Shown in pieces: positions 1 through 8,464 of a stretch of DNA of 64,000 nucleotides. A program made the translations under genes and the position numbers. This stretch comes from DAIODI01 sp046349255 (GTDB taxonomy: Bacteria > Pseudomonadota > Alphaproteobacteria > Rhizobiales > Aestuariivirgaceae). The notes under the pieces are model-generated. The model was not told where the DNA came from, made no database searches, and saw nothing but the letters and a program-made list of their open reading frames with translations. Location: positions 248,001-312,000 of the forward strand of contig JAXMCR010000005.1 of the NCBI GenBank assembly GCA_046349255.1, written 5' to 3'. Every line of letters begins with the position of its first letter. The stretch's first letter is position 1.

Positions 1-2
1 GG

Positions 3-425
3 CACGAGCGCTGGTCGATCCACGGCGTGTGGCGCGACAACAAAAGTATGCTGCGCCTGAACCGCGGTTCGCCCTACATGGTCGTCAACCGCGAGGATGC
101 GGCCAGGCGCGGCATCGCGGACGGCGACTGGGTGCGCGCCTACAACGACGTCGGCGACTTCTACATCCGCGTGAAGACGGCTTCCGGCGTCAGGCCCGGC
201 ACGACGATCCTCTATCACGCGTGGGAGAACTATCAGTTCCCGGGCGGCAAGTGGCCCAGGCTCGTTTCGCCCTCGGCGATCAACCCGGTGGAACTCGCCG
301 GCCGCCATCCGCACCTGCACGTCGGCATGCTCGAAGGCCAGCCCGGCGCGTTTGACCGCGACACGCGGATCGAGATCAAGCGCGTGGACCGGCTCGAGAT
401 CGACCGCATGGCGGGCCGCGCCTGA
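3..425 (+). CDS. Molybdopterin oxidoreductase, C-terminal part (class II DMSO reductase family)
   Basis: The frame is open from the window edge, so only the last about 140 residues are seen. They match the C-terminal molybdopterin-dinucleotide-binding domain of the DMSO reductase superfamily: an RWSIH..W stretch, then ADGDWVRAYND (the usual cofactor-binding beta-barrel motif), then YHAWENYQFPGGKW and SPSAINPVELAG, which resemble the end of class II enzymes (dimethylsulfide, ethylbenzene or selenate type catalytic subunits). Its substrate cannot be told from this fragment. A TorD-like chaperone gene follows 17 bp downstream, as is usual for operons of this class, which would normally also carry Fe-S and heme subunits upstream. 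Assignment to class II is by motif memory only; assignment to the superfamily is firm. Confidence 0.7.
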   Translation, partial: HERWSIHGVWRDNKSMLRLNRGSPYMVVNREDAARRGIADGDWVRAYNDVGDFYIRVKTASGVRPGTTILYHAWENYQFPGGKWPRLVSPSAINPVELAGRHPHLHVGMLEGQPGAFDRDTRIEIKRVDRLEIDRMAGRA

Positions 426-442
426 CGGCGCGACGACGTCTC

Positions 443-976
443 GTGCCTCGCCCCCCGCTCGAACGCAGCCAGATCTATCGCGCTTTCGCCGCCGCCTTCC
501 GCTCGCCCGACGGCGGGGCGGACCTCTTCGGCCCGGACGTGCTGCCGCCGCCGCTGCCGCCTGCGGATGCGGCGGTCGCCTTCGCGGCCGCCTTCGAGCC
601 GGCGCTCGATCCTGGCGCGGCATCGCTCTACGGGCGCAGCTACCTGAAGCGCGAGCAGGCCGACCTCTTCGAGGAGCTCGTTCGGTGGTACAGCTTCTTC
701 GAGCTGAAGCGGGCGGGTTCGGCCGAGCTTCCGGATCACGTGGCGGTGGAGCTCGACTTCCTGCAGTTCCTGACGTGGCGCGAGGACGCCGCGCTGCAAG
801 CCGGCGAGGACGTGGCGGACCTCCGGCGCGCCGAGCGCGACTTCATCCAGCGCCACCTCGTGCCGATCGCGGGAGGCCTGTCCTCGGCGCTGGCGGACCG
901 GCACGATCGCTATGCTATGCTGCCGCGCCGCCTCGCCGAATTCCTCGCCGAGGAGCTCGACGACCTCAAGGCCTGA
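443..976 (+). CDS. TorD/DmsD-family molybdoenzyme maturation chaperone
   Basis: A 177-aa, mostly helical, soluble protein. The run ELPDHVAVELDFLQFL followed by the RRAERDFIQRHL helix is the hallmark of the TorD family, cytoplasmic chaperones that hold a molybdoenzyme apoprotein until cofactor is inserted. Length is normal for the family. Translation most likely starts at the GTG at 443, 17 bp after the molybdoenzyme stop, so the two are probably co-transcribed and the client is the enzyme encoded immediately upstream. A further gene follows after 10 bp. Confidence 0.8.
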   Translation: MPRPPLERSQIYRAFAAAFRSPDGGADLFGPDVLPPPLPPADAAVAFAAAFEPALDPGAASLYGRSYLKREQADLFEELVRWYSFFELKRAGSAELPDHVAVELDFLQFLTWREDAALQAGEDVADLRRAERDFIQRHLVPIAGGLSSALADRHDRYAMLPRRLAEFLAEELDDLKA

Positions 977-986
977 GTCATCGCCC

Positions 987-3314
987 ATGCTGTTCCTGAA
1001 GCCTTCCCGCCCGGATGTCGCCATCGCCGAGGTCGAGCGCGTGCTGTCGCGGCAGTACGGGCTCGAGGGGACGCTCAATCCACTCTACGGCGAGCGCGAC
1101 CAGGGATTCAGGCTCGACGGGGCGGACGGTCGGTGGCTCGTGAAGGTGGTGAACGCGGCCGAACCTGACTCCTACCTCGAGGCGCAGATCGCGGCGCTGC
1201 GGCACATCGCGTCCGTCGCGCCGGACGTCGCGGCGCCGCGTGTGGCGGCGACCGTCGAAGGCCACGGCATCGCCCGGTTCACGGATGCCGGAAACGTCCG
1301 TCAACGGATGATCGTACTGTCGTGGGTCGAGGGGACGATCCTCGGCGGCGTGGCGTATACGCCTGCGCTGATGCGGGACCTCGGGCGCACGCTGGCGCGG
1401 CTGGGCAGGGCGTTGCGCGGCTTCTTCCATCCGGGCCTCAGGGCGCGGGCGCTCCTGTGGGACGTGCGCGAGATCGGAGAGCTTGCTCCGCATACGGCGC
1501 TGATCGCCGACCCGGGCGAGCGCCGGCTTGCCGAGCGGGCGGTCGCACGGTTCCTCGGCGAGACGCTGCCGCGGCTCGAGGGGCTGGCGCTGCAGGCGAT
1601 CCACAACGACGCCGGCGGACACAACGTGATCGTGAGCGCGGACGCACGCGGCGTGTCCGGCATCATCGACTTCGGCGACATGGTGCACGCCTCGCTCGCG
1701 CAGGACCTGTCGACGACGCTTTCGGACGCGCTGATGGGCCGGGAGGATTTTGCCGACCACGTGACGGCGCTTGTCGAAGGGTATCGCGCCGTGACGCCGC
1801 TCGGCGACGACGACCTCGCCGTGCTGTGGTCGATGACGGCGGCGCGGGCGGCGCTGACGCCGATCATCACCGCATGGCGTCGCGCCAACGATCCGGGTAC
1901 GGACGATTACATGGACGTCCACGCGGGCGAGGCGGCGCGCTTCATCGACGCGCTCGAGACGCTGGGCGAGGAGAAATTCGTGCGCCTCGCCCGCGGCGAA
2001 CCGCTGTCACGGCCGCGGCCCGCCGATGGGGCGATGCCTTCGCTGCTCAGGCGGCGCGTCGCGGACATGGGCGAGAAGATGCAGCTCTTCTACGACCCGC
2101 CGCTGCACCTCGTGCGCGGCGAAGGCGTATGGCTTTACGACCCGGCCGGCCGGCGCTACCTCGACGTCTACAACAACGTGCCGCACGTCGGTCACTGCCA
2201 TCCGCACGTGGTAGAGGCGGTGCGCCGGCAGGTCGGCCTCCTCAACACCAACACGCGCTACCTGTTCACCCAGGTGCTGGACTACGCCGAGCGGCTGATC
2301 GAGACGATGCCGAGAGGCGACTGGAAGTGCCTGTTCGTCAACTCCGGCAGCGAGGCGAACGACGTCGCCTGGCGGATCGCCAAGGCCTACAGCGGCAACC
2401 GCGGCGCGCTCTGTATGGAGTATGCCTACCACGGCATCACCGACGCGATCGCCGACTTCACGCCCTCGGCCGACATCACGCCCGTAGGCCGCCCGCACAT
2501 GCGCTACCTTATCGCACCCGACGGCTACCGCGGTCCCTACCCCGCCGGCCACCCGGACTTCGCCGCAGCGTATGCTGCGTATGCGGAGGAAGCGATCGCC
2601 GACCTCGACCGCGCAGGCTACGGGACGGCGGCGTTCCTCGTCGATTCGGCGTTCCTGACCAACGGCGTTCTGACGCCGCCGCCCGAGTACATGCAGCGCG
2701 TGGTCGCCGCGGTGCGGGCCGCCGGCGGCGTGTTCATCGCCGACGAGGTGCAGTCGGGCTTCGGCCGGCTTGGCGGCGAGCTCTGGGGGCACCGCACCCA
2801 CGGCGTCGAGGCCGACATCATGACGATCGGCAAGCCCGCCGGGAACGGGTTCCCGCTCGGCGTCATCGTGGCGAGAACGCACATCGTCGACAAGTTCCTT
2901 CAGCACACGTCGTTCTTCTCGACCTTCGGCGGCAACAATGTCGCGTGCGCGGCGGGCGTCGCGGTGCTCGACGTGATCGAGCGCGACCGCCTCGTCGACA
3001 ATGCCGCCGAGGTCGGCGCGTACTTCCGGTCCCTCCTCGAGACGCTCCAGCAGAGGCACCCCGTGATCGGCGACGTGCGCGGGCGCGGCCTCGCCATCGG
3101 CGTCGAGCTCGTCGAGGATCGCACGACGCGCAAGCCCGCCACCAAGCTGGTAAAACCGCTCCTCAACGCGGTGCGTGACCGCGGTGTACTGATCGGCAGC
3201 GAGGGCGTCCATGGCAACGTGCTGAAGCTCCGTCCGCCGATCGTCTTTGCGCGCGAGCACTGCGAGATCGCGGCGGACGCGCTCGACCGGAGCCTTGCGG
3301 CTTGCGCCGGCTGA
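987..3314 (+). CDS. APH-type kinase / class III aminotransferase fusion protein
   Basis: A two-domain protein of about 775 aa. The N-terminal third is an aminoglycoside-phosphotransferase-fold kinase: HNDAGGHNVIV near residue 206 carries the catalytic Asp and IIDFGD near 227 the metal-binding Asp. The C-terminal half (from about residue 350) is a class III PLP enzyme with FIADEVQSGFGR and the PLP lysine in MTIGKPAGNGFPLG near 615. In animals a related kinase and phospho-lyase act in sequence on hydroxylysine or ethanolamine phosphate, so an amino-alcohol phosphorylated and then cleaved by the same polypeptide is a reasonable inference, not shown. Longer rhizobial relatives, from memory, carry an M23 peptidase domain between the two parts; none is seen. 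The ATG at 987, 10 bp after the chaperone gene, is preferred because upstream codons overlap that gene. Confidence 0.8.
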   Translation: MLFLKPSRPDVAIAEVERVLSRQYGLEGTLNPLYGERDQGFRLDGADGRWLVKVVNAAEPDSYLEAQIAALRHIASVAPDVAAPRVAATVEGHGIARFTDAGNVRQRMIVLSWVEGTILGGVAYTPALMRDLGRTLARLGRALRGFFHPGLRARALLWDVREIGELAPHTALIADPGERRLAERAVARFLGETLPRLEGLALQAIHNDAGGHNVIVSADARGVSGIIDFGDMVHASLAQDLSTTLSDALMGREDFADHVTALVEGYRAVTPLGDDDLAVLWSMTAARAALTPIITAWRRANDPGTDDYMDVHAGEAARFIDALETLGEEKFVRLARGEPLSRPRPADGAMPSLLRRRVADMGEKMQLFYDPPLHLVRGEGVWLYDPAGRRYLDVYNNVPHVGHCHPHVVEAVRRQVGLLNTNTRYLFTQVLDYAERLIETMPRGDWKCLFVNSGSEANDVAWRIAKAYSGNRGALCMEYAYHGITDAIADFTPSADITPVGRPHMRYLIAPDGYRGPYPAGHPDFAAAYAAYAEEAIADLDRAGYGTAAFLVDSAFLTNGVLTPPPEYMQRVVAAVRAAGGVFIADEVQSGFGRLGGELWGHRTHGVEADIMTIGKPAGNGFPLGVIVARTHIVDKFLQHTSFFSTFGGNNVACAAGVAVLDVIERDRLVDNAAEVGAYFRSLLETLQQRHPVIGDVRGRGLAIGVELVEDRTTRKPATKLVKPLLNAVRDRGVLIGSEGVHGNVLKLRPPIVFAREHCEIAADALDRSLAACAG

Positions 3315-3339
3315 GCCGAGCGGTTAGCACCGGGGCGAC

Positions 3340-5079
3340 ATGAAGGGCCTGTTCAAGATCTTTTTCGGGATTCCCGGCACGAGGCCATGGCTCCTGGTCG
3401 GCTGCTTGCTGCTATCCAGCCTGTTCGACGCGGTCGGCGTGGGTGTCCTGCTCCCCATCCTGTCGCAGCTGAGCGGAACCACGCGCGAAAATCCGACCGC
3501 ACTCGAACGGTTCGTGAACGGACTGTTCGAGTTCATCGGATTCACGCCAAGCGGTGGCACGCTCGTCGCCGTTCTGGCGCTGACGCTCGCCATCAAGGCC
3601 GGCCTTTCCTTCTTCGCGATGAGCTACGTGGCAAAGTCGGTCGCGCGCGTCACCGCGCTGTTTCGCAGCCGCATGCTGAAGGCGCTGCTCGAGGCAAAGT
3701 GGAACTATTTCGTGGCGTTTCAACCGGGCGCCATCTCGAACGCCATTTCCACCCAGGCTATATCGGCCGGAGATGCCTACCAGGCTTCGGCGCTGGTGGT
3801 CGCGAACTCCATCCGAACCGTGACGCTCGGCATCATCGCGATCTTCATCTCCGGACGGCTTGCGCTCTGGGGGTTTGCGGCGGCGCTCCTGCTGGTGCTC
3901 CCGCTGCAGGCGCTGGTGCGACTGACGCGCCGCGCCTCGCTGCGCTCCGTGAAGCGTCAGGTTCGGCTGCTGTCTTACGTCCAGGATGCGATCTCGAACA
4001 TCAAACCGCTCAAATCGATGGACCGACAGGCAGCGTTCGCCGAACGGTTCGCACAGAACGTGGCGAAGCTCGAGCAGCTTCAGATCAAACGCACACTTTC
4101 GCGGTACGGCCTGCGCTACGGCCAGGAGGCCATCGTGGCGAGTGCGATCTGCGTCGCGCTGTTCCTCGGAGGATCGGTGCTGAAGGCCCCCTTGCCGGAA
4201 CTGCTGGTGATCGGGTTCGTGTTCTTTCAGGTGATCGAGACCGTCAAGTCGCTGCAGTCGACGCTTCAGACTCTCGCCGATGCCGAGCCGGCCTATTCGA
4301 AGTTCCTCGAACTGTTGGAGGAGGCCGAGTCCGCATCGGAGCCCCCGGGGGGCCGGCTCGTCCCCGTCCTCGAGAGGAGCATCCGGTTCGACGATGTGTC
4401 GTTCTCCCATGTCCGCAGCGAGAGCGGGGAACGTCTGCGCGTGCTGGACGGGGTCTCCTTCGATTGTCCGGCAGGCGGGATCACGGTGCTGATCGGTTCA
4501 TCGGGCGCAGGCAAAACCACCATCATCGATCTCCTGATCGGCCTCCATCAGCCGCAGTCCGGGCAGATCCTGATCGATGACGTCCCGCTCGCGTCGCTGT
4601 CGCTCAAGACGTGGCGGCGGATGATCGGCTACGTGCCGCAGGAGCTCAGCCTGTTGCAGGGTTCGATCTACGAGAACGTCACACTGGGCGATACGACAAT
4701 CAGCCGCGAAGACGTCGAGGAGGCGCTGCGCCTTGCGGGGGCCGGAGAATTCCTCGCGACGCTCCCCGAGGGGCTCGATACGGACGCGGGCGTAATGGGC
4801 GCGAAGTTCTCCGGCGGCCAGCGCCAACGCATCTCGCTCGCCCGCGCACTCGTCAGCAGGCCGAAGGTCTTGATCCTCGACGAGGTGACGAGCGCGCTCG
4901 ATGCCGAAACCGAGGCGGAGATCTGCCGGAACATCCAGGACCTTTCGGGTCGCCACACCATCATTTCGATCACGCACCGGCCGGCGTGGGCGAATATCGC
5001 GCAGCGGATCTACAGGGTGGGCGGCGGGAAGGTGAAGCCTGTGCAGAAGGCCGGCAAGGCGGCAGTCACACCGTCCTGA
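3340..5079 (+). CDS. ABC exporter, fused permease and ATPase
   Basis: A 579-aa half-transporter. Residues 1 to about 320 hold the type I exporter membrane domain with hydrophobic helices; the C-terminal nucleotide-binding domain has Walker A GSSGAGKTT (about 386), signature FSGGQRQR (about 490), Walker B VLILDEV (about 510) and the switch His in ITHRPAW. Such proteins homodimerise in the inner membrane and export lipids, glycans, peptides or drugs; the substrate is unknown. The 3' end overlaps by 14 bp the end of the convergent ParA-like gene. That gene and its paralogue lie immediately beyond, which hints at a shared function such as polar localisation or polysaccharide export, but this is inference only. 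Confidence 0.85.
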   Translation: MKGLFKIFFGIPGTRPWLLVGCLLLSSLFDAVGVGVLLPILSQLSGTTRENPTALERFVNGLFEFIGFTPSGGTLVAVLALTLAIKAGLSFFAMSYVAKSVARVTALFRSRMLKALLEAKWNYFVAFQPGAISNAISTQAISAGDAYQASALVVANSIRTVTLGIIAIFISGRLALWGFAAALLLVLPLQALVRLTRRASLRSVKRQVRLLSYVQDAISNIKPLKSMDRQAAFAERFAQNVAKLEQLQIKRTLSRYGLRYGQEAIVASAICVALFLGGSVLKAPLPELLVIGFVFFQVIETVKSLQSTLQTLADAEPAYSKFLELLEEAESASEPPGGRLVPVLERSIRFDDVSFSHVRSESGERLRVLDGVSFDCPAGGITVLIGSSGAGKTTIIDLLIGLHQPQSGQILIDDVPLASLSLKTWRRMIGYVPQELSLLQGSIYENVTLGDTTISREDVEEALRLAGAGEFLATLPEGLDTDAGVMGAKFSGGQRQRISLARALVSRPKVLILDEVTSALDAETEAEICRNIQDLSGRHTIISITHRPAWANIAQRIYRVGGGKVKPVQKAGKAAVTPS

Positions 5080-5809
5080 GAACGTCCGGCTCCTGCTGGT
5101 CGAGCCGCGTGACGGTCTTGCGGACGAGCGGCACCACCTGGTTCAGGAATTTCAGAAGCCGCAAGAGCCGGTCCTCCTCGAAGCGGCGCATCCAGCCCTC
5201 GACGACGCCGGCGAATGAGAACGGCGCCCGGTCCGTTTCTCGTGCGACATCCCGGTCCAGCACAGGCAGCGTCATCACCGCCATATCCGATAGCGCCAGC
5301 GGCAGCACCGGTTCCTTCCGCTGCGCCGAACGGCCCGCCGGCGCCAGCGCCTGGTTCAGCACGAGCGTGACGACCTTCGGAGGCACCAGCCTCGTCAATC
5401 GCGCCGCGACCGCGATCGGCTCGTTGGTCGGGTCGGCAAGGAACAGAACACCCAGCGCAATGCGCCGGTTCGAGAGTTCTTCCAGGAAGTCGATTTCGCG
5501 CACGACGGAGAAGAACCGCGCGAATTGCTGCGTATCGAGATCGATGACGAAGTCCCGCGGGGGCGAGTTCAGGATGGTGTCGAACAACGCCATCTGTCCG
5601 GCGGTTCGCGACAGATCGACGTGCATCGACCGCTCCGGGTAGAAGGCGACGATCGAGCCCGGCGACGGCGTCGTGTCGAACGCGAACGGATTGCGCAGAG
5701 CGAGCAGCAGGTAATCCATCACGAGACGGGCAAGCAGCGTCTTGCCGGTCCGGGATATGTCGGAGCAGACCACGAACACATTGGTATGGCGCTGGCTCAC
5801 GGCGCGCAT
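5066..5809 (-). CDS. Diverged ParA/MinD-like P-loop protein
   Basis: A 247-aa soluble protein. It has a P-loop SDISRTGKTLLAR (residues 16-28) but lacks the signature lysine of the deviant Walker A (KGGxGKT) found in true ParA/MinD ATPases. It is clearly paralogous to the next gene on the same strand: both carry FDT.P.G...FYP, a following D........QM.L.DT stretch and similar spacing, so this looks like a tandem duplication in which one copy lost dimer-type chemistry. Probably in one transcript with the upstream paralogue (70 bp apart). Function unknown; a partner or decoy of the intact paralogue is one possibility. Confidence 0.6.
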   Translation of the reverse strand: MRAVSQRHTNVFVVCSDISRTGKTLLARLVMDYLLLALRNPFAFDTTPSPGSIVAFYPERSMHVDLSRTAGQMALFDTILNSPPRDFVIDLDTQQFARFFSVVREIDFLEELSNRRIALGVLFLADPTNEPIAVAARLTRLVPPKVVTLVLNQALAPAGRSAQRKEPVLPLALSDMAVMTLPVLDRDVARETDRAPFSFAGVVEGWMRRFEEDRLLRLLKFLNQVVPLVRKTVTRLDQQEPDVLRTV

Positions 5810-5879
5810 GGGCGCATCCGCCAGACGCTGTGGCAGGAGGGCGCCTTGCGTCCCCCTGCCGGCTTTATCGACCCGCTGA

Positions 5880-6605
5880 TCAGCCGCGCTGCAGGTCCTG
5901 CAGGAGCTTCACGCGTTCCAATTCCGCGTCGATCTCGGCGATCCACTTCTTCACGTAGCCGCGCAGCACGAACGAGAAGTTGCCCGGCTCCCCGTTCGCC
6001 GCCTTGTTCTCGATGAAGTCGCGGAACGTGACCGAGGAGAGATCGACCTGCTCGTAGGCCATCTCGTTGAGCTTCGGCAGCTCGATCTCGGCCATCGCCT
6101 GAACCCCGGCGAAATACCGCTTGTAGGTCTTTTCGTCCCATTCGAAGAAGTTGGTCTCGTTGATGAAATTACGCACGACCACGTAATCCATGTCCTTCAC
6201 GTACTTGGCGATCTCGCCGATCTCCTCCAGAGAGGAAATGGCCGGGCCGACCACGTGAAAGAGCGAAAGACCGAAGGCGCCGTTCTTCGCTGCTTCAAGC
6301 ACACCGATTCGGTCGAAAATGTCGAGCACCATCGAAAGGTTGCCGGCCTTGAGGTCCACGAGCGATACGCGGACATTGGCGGACTCGAGCGTGTCGAGCA
6401 GCTTCATCTGGTGGGCGACGTTCGTCATGTCGACGACCTCGGTCGTCGAAGGATAGAAGCGCTTCAGCGTTCCGCGAGGCCACTCGGTGTCGAAGGCGCG
6501 AAACAGGATATTGCGGCGGGCGAAATAGTCGAGAAGGACACGGGAAAGGGTTGTCTTGCCTACCCCGCCCTTGTCGGCGCCTACGAGAATGACCATCGGT
6601 TTCAT
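5880..6605 (-). CDS. ParA/MinD-like ATPase (chromosomal, orphan)
   Basis: A 241-aa protein with a full deviant Walker A (DKGGVGKTT, residues 11-19). The ATG at 6605 has an AAGGAG ribosome-binding site six bases upstream, which fixes the start. ParA-type ATPases dimerise on ATP and position cargo on the nucleoid or membrane; no ParB-like gene or parS site is visible, so a plasmid or chromosome partition role is unlikely. The diverged paralogue follows it, and the ABC exporter converges on the pair. The 228 bp upstream (6606-6833) hold the promoter region shared with the divergent DMT permease gene; I see no other feature there. Confidence 0.7.
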   Translation of the reverse strand: MKPMVILVGADKGGVGKTTLSRVLLDYFARRNILFRAFDTEWPRGTLKRFYPSTTEVVDMTNVAHQMKLLDTLESANVRVSLVDLKAGNLSMVLDIFDRIGVLEAAKNGAFGLSLFHVVGPAISSLEEIGEIAKYVKDMDYVVVRNFINETNFFEWDEKTYKRYFAGVQAMAEIELPKLNEMAYEQVDLSSVTFRDFIENKAANGEPGNFSFVLRGYVKKWIAEIDAELERVKLLQDLQRG

Positions 6606-6833
6606 CGGCAGCTCCTTGTTCGATGTTGCGTCAACCCACGGACGCGGGGGCGGCTGGGTCGGTGAGAGAGGCCCCGTCTAACACAAAGTTTTTCGGCAAT
6701 CGACACTCCCCGGCACGTGCGGATACTATCGCGACACAATCGTTCAGACGACTGATAATCGGGCGCCGGCGGGCGCTGAAATCCCTCCTCTGCGGCTGGT
6801 TAACCGACGTCGCACGTTCCAGGACATGACCCC

Positions 6834-7721
6834 ATGAATCCCGCGCTTCTCGGCATCGTGTCCGCAATCTCGTGGGGCTGCCTCGACCTCGTCGCTACGG
6901 TCTCGAGCCGGCGGATCGGCTCGGTCCTGACGGTCGTCGGCGTCTCGGTCGGGGGCTTTCTCATGCTCACGGCATGGCTTCTCCTGTCCGGCCAGGGGTT
7001 GCCGGCCCTTGCGGGACAAGGAGCACTTCCCGCCTACGGGGCCGGGATTGGCGTGGTGTTGGCGAGCCTGTTCCTGTTCGCTGCCTTCGCCGCCGGTCCG
7101 ATCGCGGTGGTCTCCCCGATCGCCTCCTCCTATCCGCTCACCGCGCTGCTCCTCGCCTGGGCAACCGGTGATCAGCCGACAACGATTGCCATCGCCGCCG
7201 CGCTGGTGGTCGTTGCGGGCGTCGTGGTCGTCGCGACAAGCGAGCCGACAGGCGAGACGCGGAACGCGTCGCTGACGCGCTGCATTCTCCTTGCGGCGCT
7301 CGCGCACCTCACCTGGGCGGTGACGATCTATGCGGGCCAGTATGCGACCCAGGGTCAGACGGAGGCAGTGCACCACGCGGCGGTGAGCACCGCCTGGCTC
7401 GGACGTCTGGGAGGGTTCGCCGTGCTGTTGCCTCTCCTGATCGTGGCGCGGCCAAGGGCCTCGGTCGGACCGGTGTGGATGCCGGTATTCCTCCTGTTGG
7501 GCCTTCTCGACGTCGTGGGGATCGTCTTCGTGAACGTGGCGGCCGGCAGCGACCACCCGGTGCTCGCCACCGTCGCTGCCTCCTGCTTCGGCGTCGTGAC
7601 GATCCTGCTCGGCTGGCTCGTGCTGAAGGAGCGGATTCCGCCGCTGCGCTGGCTCGGCATCGCCGTCACGTTTGCCGGCGTGGCGGCGCTCGTGACCTAC
7701 GGACACGTGGACGCGTCGTGA
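6834..7721 (+). CDS. EamA/DMT-superfamily permease
   Basis: A 295-aa inner-membrane protein with about ten hydrophobic segments and the duplicated EamA architecture: the first repeat ends around FAAGPIAVVSPIASSYPLTALLLAW and the second around ATVAASCFGVVTILLGWLVLKERIPPLRWLGIAVTFAGVAALV. DMT permeases move small metabolites such as amino acids, purines or quaternary amines, usually as exporters; substrate is not predictable here. The uracil-DNA glycosylase gene starts 7 bp after the stop. Confidence 0.8.
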   Translation: MNPALLGIVSAISWGCLDLVATVSSRRIGSVLTVVGVSVGGFLMLTAWLLLSGQGLPALAGQGALPAYGAGIGVVLASLFLFAAFAAGPIAVVSPIASSYPLTALLLAWATGDQPTTIAIAAALVVVAGVVVVATSEPTGETRNASLTRCILLAALAHLTWAVTIYAGQYATQGQTEAVHHAAVSTAWLGRLGGFAVLLPLLIVARPRASVGPVWMPVFLLLGLLDVVGIVFVNVAAGSDHPVLATVAASCFGVVTILLGWLVLKERIPPLRWLGIAVTFAGVAALVTYGHVDAS

Positions 7722-7728
7722 GGTCGGC

Positions 7729-8445
7729 GTGACGTATACGGAATCAACAGCTGCCTTCATCGCCGATGGCGCGCGGCACGGCTGGACCGCGCTGCCGTTC
7801 TTCCGGCAGACGGCGACGGCGCTCGCTGCCGACCTCGACCGCCGCGCGGCGGCCGGTGAGGCGATCGCGCCGCCGCCGGAAGCGCTCTACGCAGCCCTTG
7901 CCGCGACGCCACTGCCGGCGGTGCGCGCGGTAATCCTTGGCCAGGACCCCTACCCTACGCCCGGCGATGCGCATGGGTTTGCGTTTTCCGTTCCGCCGGG
8001 GCGGGCGGTGCCGGCCTCCCTGCGGCAGGTGTTTGCCGCCTACTGCAACGACCTCGCGCTGCCGATGCCGTCCTCGGGCGATCTTCGTCCGTGGGCGGAA
8101 CGCGGCGTGCTGCTCCTGAACACCGCGCTGACGGTCGGCAACGGCACGGCGGGCAATCACGTGCGCCTTGGCTGGCAGGCGCTGGCGCGCGAGGTGATCG
8201 CCGCCGTCAACCGCGCACACGACGGGGTGGCCTTTCTCCTGTGGGGAAAGGCGGCGCAAGGCTTTGCGGACGGCATCGACACGGCGCGCCATGTGGTGCT
8301 TTCATGCGCACATCCTTCGCCGCTGGCGCGCGCCGGCGCGCCGAAGGGAAGCCCGCATCCGTTCGTCGCTGCCGAACCGTTCAAGGCGGTGAACGCGGCG
8401 CTTGCCGCGCGCGGGCTGCCGACGATCGACTGGAGACTGCCCTGA
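7729..8445 (+). CDS. ung: Uracil-DNA glycosylase, family 1
   Basis: A 238-aa protein that excises uracil from DNA as the first step of base excision repair. The water-activating motif is VILGQDPYPTPGDAHGFAFS (catalytic Asp73); classical enzymes have GQDPYH, so the His-to-Pro change is noted but the Asp is kept. The C-terminal LSCAHPSPLAR carries the second catalytic motif (His near 206). The GTG start at 7729 follows an AGGTCGG ribosome-binding site and lies 7 bp after the permease stop, so the genes are probably co-transcribed. Confidence 0.88.
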   Translation: MTYTESTAAFIADGARHGWTALPFFRQTATALAADLDRRAAAGEAIAPPPEALYAALAATPLPAVRAVILGQDPYPTPGDAHGFAFSVPPGRAVPASLRQVFAAYCNDLALPMPSSGDLRPWAERGVLLLNTALTVGNGTAGNHVRLGWQALAREVIAAVNRAHDGVAFLLWGKAAQGFADGIDTARHVVLSCAHPSPLARAGAPKGSPHPFVAAEPFKAVNAALAARGLPTIDWRLP

Positions 8446-8464
8446 ACGCGAGGATGGGACGGCG

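Noticed and set aside
912..986. Upstream extension of the kinase/aminotransferase fusion
   Set aside because: The extra codons lie inside the chaperone gene; the ATG at 987 gives the expected N-terminus and spacing.
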